This document shows positions 58,242-64,000 of a DNA stretch of 64,000 nucleotides, piece by piece (position 1 is the first letter of the stretch; each line of letters begins with the position of its first letter). A program made the position numbers and the translations under genes. Source of the DNA: Mycolicibacterium sp. P9-22 (GTDB lineage Bacteria; Actinomycetota; Actinomycetes; Mycobacteriales; Mycobacteriaceae); the NCBI RefSeq assembly GCF_008329585.1, contig NZ_NPKP01000003.1, forward strand, positions 248,001 through 312,000, in the 5' to 3' direction. The notes beneath the pieces are model-generated. The model searched no databases. It was not told where the DNA came from and saw only the letters and a program-made list of their open reading frames with translations.

Positions 58242-59732
58242 ATGACCAACAAGCGTCCGGGCGAGGGAAGCGACGGGGGAAAGCGGTCGGGCGAGCGAAG
58301 CGACGGGGGAAAGCTCGGCGGCGGGGTTCCGCTACGGGTCGGCCTGGTCGCGGCCACCCTGGTTCTGGTGGCCCTGGGCCTGCTCGCATCCGGGATCGCG
58401 GTCACCTCACTGATGCAGCACACCGAGATTCAGCGGATCGACGAGACGCTGCTCGAGGCATCCGGCGGCTGGGCGCGGGCGCCGATGAACGCGCTGACCA
58501 GCACCCCCGATCCCAACCCGGCCTATCCGCCGTCGACCTTCTATGTGCGTGGCACCGACGCCGACGGCAGCGTCCGGCTGGCTGTCAAGAGCGGCGCCAC
58601 CGACCCGGAGCTGCCGGCGAACAACGATGTCGGCCCGAATCCGGTGACCGTGGGCTCCGCCGACGCTTCCGAAATCGAGTGGCGGGCGGTCACCGTCCGT
58701 GGACCGAACGGGACACTGACCACCGTCGCGATCGACCTCACGGAGGTCGAATCCACCATGCGCGCCTTGATCTGGTCGCAGGTCGCCATCGGTGCGGCCG
58801 TGCTGTTGGTGCTCGGAGTGGTCGGTTACGCGGTGGTGCGCCGCAGCCTGCGCCCGCTGGCCGAGGTGGAGCAGACCGCCGCCGCGATCGCCGCCGGCGA
58901 GTTGGACCGGCGTGTGCCGCAACGTGATCCGCGTACCGAGGTGGGCCGTCTGTCCTTGGCGCTGAACGGGATGCTGGCGCAGATCCAGCGCGCAATGGCA
59001 TCCTCGGCACAGTCCGCGGAACTGGCGCGCCAATCCGAGGAACGGATGCGGCGGTTCGTCGGCGATGCCAGCCATGACCTACGGACCCCGCTGACCACCA
59101 TCCGCGGCTACGCCGAGCTGTACCGCCAGGGTGCGGCCCGCGATACCGACATGCTGATGGGACGCATCGAGAGCGAGGCCGGCCGGATGGGCCTGCTCGT
59201 CGAGGACCTGTTGCTGCTGGCCCGCCTCGACGAACAACGCCCGCTGGATCAGCGCCGGGTCGACCTGCTGGCGCTGGCCAGCGATGCGGTGCACGACGCG
59301 CAGACGGTCGCGCCGGAACGCAAGATCCGGATGGAGGTGTTCGACGGCCCGGGCACCCCCGAGGTGTTGGGCGACGAGGCGCGCCTGCGGCAGGTCTTCA
59401 GCAACCTGATGTCCAATGCGGTCCAGCACACCCCGCCGTCGGCGGGCATCACGGTCCGGGTCGGCACCGACGAGGACCACGCCGTGCTCGAAGTATGCGA
59501 TGAGGGGCCCGGCATGAATGCCGAAGACGCCCAGCGGGTTTTCGAGCGCTTCTACCGTGCGGACTCGTCACGGACCCGTTCCAGCGGAGGATTCGGGCTG
59601 GGCCTGTCGATCGTCGACTCGCTGGTCGACGCGCACGGCGGCGCGGTGTCGGTGGACACCACCCCCGGGCGCGGCTGCCGGTTCCGGGTCAGCCTGCCCA
59701 GGATCGTCGACGTCGCGGCTCAGCCCAGTTGA
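58242..59732 (+). CDS. phoR: Sensor histidine kinase PhoR
   Basis: A 496-residue sensor kinase. Membrane segments lie at about residues 32-54 and 180-199 around a periplasmic sensor loop, then HAMP (about 200-255). The H-box is ASHDLRTP with H278. ATPase boxes follow: NLMSNAVQH (N), DEGPGM (G1) and GFGLGLSI (G2). The first 28 residues are not like M. tuberculosis PhoR: they consist of two 10-residue repeats ([20 protein letters not shown]) encoded by a direct DNA repeat. It starts nine bp after phoP and is the partner kinase. Confidence 0.95.
   Translation: MTNKRPGEGSDGGKRSGERSDGGKLGGGVPLRVGLVAATLVLVALGLLASGIAVTSLMQHTEIQRIDETLLEASGGWARAPMNALTSTPDPNPAYPPSTFYVRGTDADGSVRLAVKSGATDPELPANNDVGPNPVTVGSADASEIEWRAVTVRGPNGTLTTVAIDLTEVESTMRALIWSQVAIGAAVLLVLGVVGYAVVRRSLRPLAEVEQTAAAIAAGELDRRVPQRDPRTEVGRLSLALNGMLAQIQRAMASSAQSAELARQSEERMRRFVGDASHDLRTPLTTIRGYAELYRQGAARDTDMLMGRIESEAGRMGLLVEDLLLLARLDEQRPLDQRRVDLLALASDAVHDAQTVAPERKIRMEVFDGPGTPEVLGDEARLRQVFSNLMSNAVQHTPPSAGITVRVGTDEDHAVLEVCDEGPGMNAEDAQRVFERFYRADSSRTRSSGGFGLGLSIVDSLVDAHGGAVSVDTTPGRGCRFRVSLPRIVDVAAQPS
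58258..58314 (+). repeat. 30-bp direct repeat in the phoR 5' end
   Basis: CGGGCGAG-G-GAAGCGACGG... (58258-58284) recurs at 58288-58314 with one difference (GAGGGAAG to GAGCGAAG), a 30-bp period that keeps the reading frame. The core GCGAGCGAAGCGACGGGG resembles a short repeat family I have seen scattered in mycobacterial genomes. Confidence 0.7.
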
Positions 59733-60124
59733 GCGAGCGCGGCCTTGATCTTGGCCTGCGCCTCGTCCAGGGACTCCGGTGACGGATTGCGGTCGACGGA
59801 GGCGAAGCCGAAATCGCTGAGGTTGCGGGCCGGGAACACGTGCACGTGCAGGTGCGGTACCTCCAGGCCGGCGATGATCACACCGGCCCGTTCGGTGTCG
59901 AATGCGGCACACACCGCCTTGCCGATCCGCTGCGATACGGCCATCACCCGGCCGAACAGGGCGGGATCGAGGTCCTGCCAGTTGTCCACCTCGGCACGCG
60001 GTACCACCAGCGTGTGGCCCTGGGTCATCGGCTCGATCGTCAGGAACGCGACGATCTCGTCGTCCTCGTAGACGAACCGGCCCGGGATGTCGCCGTTGAT
60101 GATCATGGTGAATACGGTCGCCAT
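59720..60124 (-). CDS. HIT-family hydrolase (Rv0759c-like)
   Basis: A 134-residue histidine-triad protein. The active-site motif HLHVHVFP (H-x-H-x-H, about residues 93-100) and the N-terminal [14 protein letters not shown] are typical. HIT proteins hydrolyse nucleoside phosphoramidates or dinucleotides. ATG 60124 is chosen because the family begins there. Its 3' end overlaps phoR by 13 bp. M. tuberculosis has the same neighbour downstream of phoR. Confidence 0.93.
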   Translation of the reverse strand: MATVFTMIINGDIPGRFVYEDDEIVAFLTIEPMTQGHTLVVPRAEVDNWQDLDPALFGRVMAVSQRIGKAVCAAFDTERAGVIIAGLEVPHLHVHVFPARNLSDFGFASVDRNPSPESLDEAQAKIKAALAQLG

Positions 60125-60291
60125 ATGTCGAGCATAGGCGGGTCGCTCAGCCAATTCACGGATGCGCCATTTATGCTGATCTTGACCGCCACCTAGGCGC
60201 ACTCCGCAGAAACCGACGTGCCGGAGCCACAACTCGGTAATCCGTAGCCCTCACGGGCGACCCGGACGCTACCGACAGGATGTTTGGCACA

Positions 60292-61260
60292 ATGCAGAAG
60301 CCGATGACAGATGCCGTGTTGTTGCGCGAGCTCGAGTCCATCGCCGCCGACAACGTCAACCGGCATCTGAACACCACGAAAGACTGGTACCCGCACGATT
60401 ATGTGCCGTGGCAGGAGGGCCGCAACTTCGCGGCCACCGGCGGGCTGGACTGGGAGCCGGGGCAGTCGTCATTGGGCGAAGTGGCCCGCGCGGCAATGAT
60501 CACCAATCTGCTGACCGAGGACAATCTGCCGTCTTATCACCGTGAGGCAGCGGGCAGCTTCTCCCAGGACGGCCCGTGGGGTGCCTGGGTGAACCGCTGG
60601 ACCGCCGAGGAGAACCGGCACGGCATTGCCATCCGCGATTATCTGGTGGTGACCCGGGCGGTCGATCTGGGTGCGCTGGAGCGGGCCCGGATGGAGCACG
60701 TCACCAACGGATTCGCGGCGACCCCGGAGGAACTGGCCAAGCACGACTCGGATTTCCTGATGTCGGTTTCCTATGTGACATTCCAGGAGCTGGCCACCCG
60801 GGTCAGCCACCGTAATACCGGCAAGGTCTGTGACGACCCGATCGCAGACCGGCTGCTGGGCCGGATCGCCGCCGACGAGAACCTGCACATGATCTTCTAC
60901 CGCAATATCTGCAGTGCGGCCCTTGACCTCTCACCCGACCAGACACTCGAGGCGCTGGCTGCTGTCGTCGAGAACTTCCGGATGCCCGGGCAGGGTATGC
61001 CCGATTTTCGGCGCAACGGGGTGATCATGGCCAAGCACGGAATCTACGACCTGCGCCAGCACATGGACGAGGTGGTGATGCCGGTGCTGCGCAAGTGGCG
61101 GATCTTCGAACGCACGGACTTCAGCGCCAAGGGCGAGGCGCGCCGCGAGCAGCTGGCCACCTTCCTGGAGGGCCTGGCCGTCGATGTGGGCCGCTTCGAG
61201 GAACAGCGGGACCGCATGCTGGCCCGCGAGGCGGCCAAGCGCGAGCTGCGCGCCGGCTGA
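60292..61260 (+). CDS. Acyl-ACP desaturase, DesA1-like
   Basis: A 322-residue soluble di-iron desaturase. Iron ligands lie in LTEDNLPSYHRE (about residues 74-85), EENRH (106-110) and the DENLH motif near residue 190. C-terminal DEVVMPVLRKWRIFER (near 265-280) matches DesA1. It is shorter than I recall for DesA1 and ends in a basic tail without the last 20 residues. Start among three Met codons: ATG 60292 has ACAGGA at a usable distance, ATG 60280 does not. Likely introduces double bonds into meromycolate or fatty-acyl chains on ACP. Not at this locus in M. tuberculosis. Confidence 0.9.
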   Translation: MQKPMTDAVLLRELESIAADNVNRHLNTTKDWYPHDYVPWQEGRNFAATGGLDWEPGQSSLGEVARAAMITNLLTEDNLPSYHREAAGSFSQDGPWGAWVNRWTAEENRHGIAIRDYLVVTRAVDLGALERARMEHVTNGFAATPEELAKHDSDFLMSVSYVTFQELATRVSHRNTGKVCDDPIADRLLGRIAADENLHMIFYRNICSAALDLSPDQTLEALAAVVENFRMPGQGMPDFRRNGVIMAKHGIYDLRQHMDEVVMPVLRKWRIFERTDFSAKGEARREQLATFLEGLAVDVGRFEEQRDRMLAREAAKRELRAG

Positions 61261-61267
61261 TCAGGGG

Positions 61268-62116
61268 TCACTGCCCGGCGATCAGCCCGTGCACTTCCTC
61301 GACGGTGTATGGCGCGGTGTCATGATGATCGCGGTAGCCGATGAATCCGGTTGCCGGGCGGGCGAACTCGCCGACAAATCCTCCTGCGGCGATGAAGACC
61401 CGGCCGGTGACGTCCATGGCCAGGTCGCTGGCCAGGTAGGCGTAGGTGGGGGCGACGTACTCGGGTGGGCCTGCGTCGAGCGCGCCCGCCGTGCTCGCAT
61501 CGTCGAGCAGTCCACGCCGGTTCAAGTCGGCGATGTGCTGTTCGTAGTCGACGCCGGTCGACAGCCGCGTCTTCGCACCGGGGCACACCACATTCGCCCG
61601 GACCCCATGGGATTTGAGTTCGGCGGCGATGGCCAGGGTGAGGCCGTTGACGCCACCCTTGCCCGCCGGGTAGCCGGTGCCTCCGTAGTCACCGAGGAAG
61701 GCGAATGAGCTGGTGTTGACGATCGCCCCGGAACGCTGCGCCACCATGTGCGGAGCGGCCGCCCTGGCGACCTCGAAAGCGGTGACCAGGTGTGCGTTCA
61801 GCAGTTCGTGGAATTCGGCGCTGGTCACGTTCAGTATCGAGGAGCCGGTCGGTTCAGCGGTGCCCGCGCAGTTGATCAGGATGTCGATGCCGCCGAACTC
61901 GGTCACGCAGGCGTCCACCAGGTCGTCGGCGACTCGCGGATCGGCCGGGGAGCCGGCGTGACCGACACCCGAAACGCGTTGTGCGGCTTCATGCACCGCG
62001 TCCGGGTCGCGGCCGTTGACGACCACCCGCGCACCCAGGGCGGCGAGCATTTCGGCGACCGCGAGCCCGATACCGCGGGTGCCGCCGACCACGACCGCGG
62101 CGCGGTCGGCGAGCAC
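61268..62116 (-). CDS. Short-chain dehydrogenase/reductase
   Basis: A 282-residue SDR. GGTRGIGLAVA (about residues 11-21), CAGTAEPTG (about 84-92) in place of NNAG, and the active site in NTSSFAFLGDYGGTGYPAGKGG (Y-x3-K: YPAGK). GTG start at 62116, four bases after the NTF2-like gene stop. Forms an operon with the NTF2-like gene and adhB. Substrate unknown. Confidence 0.85.
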   Translation of the reverse strand: MLADRAAVVVGGTRGIGLAVAEMLAALGARVVVNGRDPDAVHEAAQRVSGVGHAGSPADPRVADDLVDACVTEFGGIDILINCAGTAEPTGSSILNVTSAEFHELLNAHLVTAFEVARAAAPHMVAQRSGAIVNTSSFAFLGDYGGTGYPAGKGGVNGLTLAIAAELKSHGVRANVVCPGAKTRLSTGVDYEQHIADLNRRGLLDDASTAGALDAGPPEYVAPTYAYLASDLAMDVTGRVFIAAGGFVGEFARPATGFIGYRDHHDTAPYTVEEVHGLIAGQ

Positions 62117-62120
62117 TCCG

Positions 62121-62552
62121 CTAATCGGCTTTCTCTCCCTCGGCGAACGTCATCGCGTCCATGTTCCAGTAACCGCGCAGGTTCGTGATCAGCCCGGCGT
62201 CATCGACCCGATAGGTGAACACGCCGCGCACGGTGGCGGTGAAGCCGTTCGGAAACTCGGTGCGCAGCACCAGGATATAGGCGATCTCGGTCGGCGAGCT
62301 CGACGGGAACGTCTCCTCGCAGGTGACCGTCAGGGTGTTGGGGCCGATGTTCGCGTCGTAGAACGCGGCCAGTGCCTCCTTGCCCCGCACCCCGGTGCCG
62401 TCCGGGTTGGTGACGGCCGCACCGATCGGGTCCTCTACGACGATGTCGTCGGACATCAGCGCCAGCCAGCCCGCCCGGTCACCGGACTGCACGCAACGCC
62501 ACGAGTTCCGTGACGCTGCGACAACGGGCGACAGTTCCGTCGTCTCGGTCAC
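62121..62552 (-). CDS. NTF2/SnoaL-fold protein, Rv0760c-like
   Basis: A 143-residue NTF2-fold protein. WRCVQSGDRAGWLALMSDD and VEDPIGAAVTNPDGTG (residues about 18-55) are nearly the same as I remember for M. tuberculosis Rv0760c, a protein shown to bind steroids in its ketosteroid-isomerase-like pocket. Asp and aromatic residues expected near the pocket remain in place, but isomerase activity is unproven. GTG start. Between adhB and the SDR in one operon. Confidence 0.92.
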   Translation of the reverse strand: MTETTELSPVVAASRNSWRCVQSGDRAGWLALMSDDIVVEDPIGAAVTNPDGTGVRGKEALAAFYDANIGPNTLTVTCEETFPSSSPTEIAYILVLRTEFPNGFTATVRGVFTYRVDDAGLITNLRGYWNMDAMTFAEGEKAD

Positions 62553-62558
62553 GGCGGT

Positions 62559-63689
62559 CTACCGGTCCGCGTCGGTGTAGCGGATCACGCCGCGGATGTT
62601 GCGACCCTCCAGCATGTCCTTGTAGCCGTCGTTGATCTGTTCGAGCTTGTACTGGCGGGTGACCATATCGTCGAGGTTGAGACGGCCGGCCTTGTACATC
62701 GACAGCAGCTGCGGGATGTCGTGGTGCGGGTTGCCGCCGCCGAAGATGGTGCCCTGCAGGTTCTTCTGCAGCAAAGTGAGCATCGACAGGTTCAGCGTCA
62801 CATCGGTCTTGGCCATGTTGGCGACCGCGGTCACCACGCACGTGCCGCCCTTGGCGGTGATGTTGAGGTAGTTGTCGATCTCCTCACCGTGCAGCTCGCC
62901 GGTGGTGATGATGGTCTTGGCCGCCATCCGGCCCTGGGTGACCTCGGCGACGCCCGCCATGGCGGCGAAGATGTCGGGGTAGGCGTGGGTCGCGCCGAAC
63001 TTCAGGGCCTGATCACGCTTCCACTCGACCGGGTCGACGGCGAAGATGTTGCGCGCGCCGGCGTTCAGCGCGCCTTGCAGCGCGCCCATGCCGACGCCGC
63101 CGATACCGGCGATCACGACGTCATCGCCCGGGCGGATGTTGGCGCTGCGCACGGCGGAGCCGTAGCCGGTGGTGACACCACAGCCGACGAGGCAGGCGAC
63201 CTCGAACGGGATGGACGGATCGATCTTCACCACCGAGCTCTTGTGCACGACCATGTACGGGCTGAAGGTGCCCAGCAGTGTCATCGGGATGACGGGGGCG
63301 CCGTCGGCGGTATGGATGCGGTGGGTGTTGTCCGAGACCGCGGTGCCCTGCAGCAGCATGGCTCCGAGATCGCACAGGTTACGCAGGCCCGCCTGACACG
63401 ACGGGCATGAACCGCACGACGGGATGAAGGACAGCACCACGTGGTCGCCGGGCTCGAGGCCTTCGACGCCGGGGCCCACCTCGGTGATGATGCCCGCGCC
63501 CTCGTGGCCGCCGAGCACCGGGAAACCTGCCATCGGAATGTCCCCGGTCACCAGGTGGTGATCGGAGTGGCACATTCCCGAGGCCTCCATCTGGATCTTG
63601 ACCTCGTCCTTGACGGGGTCGCCGATCTCGATCTCCTCGATCGCCCAGGGTTGGTTGAACTCCCTGATGAGAGCGCCTTTGGTCTTCAT
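62559..63689 (-). CDS. adhB: Zinc-containing alcohol dehydrogenase AdhB (NDMA-dependent type)
   Basis: A 376-residue class III-like zinc alcohol dehydrogenase with mycobacterial NDMA-dependent traits. The catalytic-zinc region is MCHSDHHLVTG and GGHEGAG (about residues 37-47, 60-66). Structural zinc is CGSCPSCQAGLRNLC (about 90-104). The coenzyme segment is GIGGVGMGALQGA (about 200-212). Sequence from MKTKGALIREFNQPW agrees with M. tuberculosis AdhB as I recall it. ATG 63689 has GGAAGG 9 bp upstream. First complete gene of this operon. Confidence 0.94.
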   Translation of the reverse strand: MKTKGALIREFNQPWAIEEIEIGDPVKDEVKIQMEASGMCHSDHHLVTGDIPMAGFPVLGGHEGAGIITEVGPGVEGLEPGDHVVLSFIPSCGSCPSCQAGLRNLCDLGAMLLQGTAVSDNTHRIHTADGAPVIPMTLLGTFSPYMVVHKSSVVKIDPSIPFEVACLVGCGVTTGYGSAVRSANIRPGDDVVIAGIGGVGMGALQGALNAGARNIFAVDPVEWKRDQALKFGATHAYPDIFAAMAGVAEVTQGRMAAKTIITTGELHGEEIDNYLNITAKGGTCVVTAVANMAKTDVTLNLSMLTLLQKNLQGTIFGGGNPHHDIPQLLSMYKAGRLNLDDMVTRQYKLEQINDGYKDMLEGRNIRGVIRYTDADR

Positions 63690-63785
63690 CCGCATGTGCC
63701 TTCCACTAGAGCTTCGATTCCCCCAGACTAGAGCCATTAGTTACGTGCGTCACAGCCACCCCCAAGCAACTGCTTGGCCGGGTTT

Positions 63786-64000
63786 TCACCAGATCGGGAC
63801 GGGGGCCTGACCCAGCGGGTAGTAGCCCGGGAGTTTCTCGCCGGCCATCGAACGCTCGATGCGCTTCTGCATGGTGGGCGTGAGGTCACCGGATTCGATG
63901 AGCTTGAGGAAGGCCTTCTGGACGTGGCCGAAGTCGAAGAAATCGCGCTGCCATTCGATGAGCAGATCGTCGTTGAGCCGGAACCAGCTGCCACCGATGC
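63786..64000 (-). CDS. Partial CDS (C-terminus), unknown protein upstream of adhB
   Basis: The C-terminal 71 codons of a minus-strand gene cut by the window edge, ending YYPLGQAPVPIW then TGA. It is rich in charged and aromatic residues (WFRLNDDLLIEWQRDFFDFG) and looks largely helical. Position suggests the gene next to adhB in the Rv0760c-Rv0762c block, but I cannot assign a family. A 96-bp gap separates it from adhB. Confidence 0.7.
   Translation of the reverse strand, partial: IGGSWFRLNDDLLIEWQRDFFDFGHVQKAFLKLIESGDLTPTMQKRIERSMAGEKLPGYYPLGQAPVPIW

Noticed and set aside
1..64000. CRISPR arrays, insertion sequences, prophage
   Set aside because: No regularly spaced repeats with unique spacers, no transposase or phage structural genes; the only tandem repeats are in-frame within coding genes.

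Overview
The window is high-GC DNA from a mycobacterium, most likely a fast-growing Mycolicibacterium. It carries a complete mce4 operon (yrbE4AB-mce4ABCDEF-mas4AB), the sterol catabolic genes kshA, ltp3, ltp4, cyp142, echA19, fadD19, fadD17, fadE26/27, fdxD and hsd4A, and the mycobacterial two-component pair phoP-phoR. Gene families and several near-identical stretches were recognised from memory of M. tuberculosis proteins; no search was run. Gene order follows the M. tuberculosis Rv3492c-Rv3526 block (inverted) but is interrupted by extra genes, and it is joined to a block like Rv0756c-Rv0762c (phoPR, HIT protein, Rv0760c-like, adhB). As I recall, fast growers such as M. smegmatis keep these two blocks close together.

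Layout. 1-9326: cholesterol ring and side-chain genes (kshA, gamma-carbonic-anhydrase-like gene, lipoprotein, SnoaL, ltp3, ltp4, DUF35, F420-type oxidoreductase, decarboxylase-like gene, cyp142). 9327-13536: intergenic region with a coding remnant, an MHS transporter, echA19 and fadD19. 13536-19818: a non-tuberculosis block (nitronate monooxygenase, gabD2-like aldehyde dehydrogenase, TetR regulator, NAD-epimerase, old-yellow-enzyme, LpqN-type lipoprotein). 19971-25895: SDR, fadD17, fadE27, fadE26, then divergent fdxD-hsd4A. 26157-36686: mce4 operon. 36673-40100: otsA with a small upstream gene, SDR, DUF732 secreted protein, DUF1905 protein. 40097-45729: molybdenum hydroxylase cluster (coxL/G/M/S-like plus xdhC). 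45825-49945: exported and lipid-anchored proteins. 49967-55840: phosphonate/phosphate cluster (phnDCE with a double-length PhnE, alcohol dehydrogenase, phosphonatase-like HAD) divergent from a PhnF-like regulator. 55837-57411: HNH endonuclease, tRNA-Thr, and a protein built of exact 10-residue repeats. 57498-64000: phoPR, HIT protein, acyl-ACP desaturase, SDR, NTF2-like protein, adhB and a truncated gene.

Six copies of the KstR operator TnnAACnnGTTnnA (one with a single mismatch) tie the sterol genes into one cholesterol-inducible regulon. Mce4 with YrbE4AB imports sterol; Cyp142 (with FdxD as likely electron donor), FadD19/FadD17, FadE26-FadE27, EchA19, Hsd4A and Ltp3/Ltp4-DUF35 shorten the side chain; KshA opens ring B. 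A separate regulon is marked by three TGGTCTAnnCCA operators between the phn genes and their GntR regulator. No CRISPR array, insertion sequence or prophage was seen.
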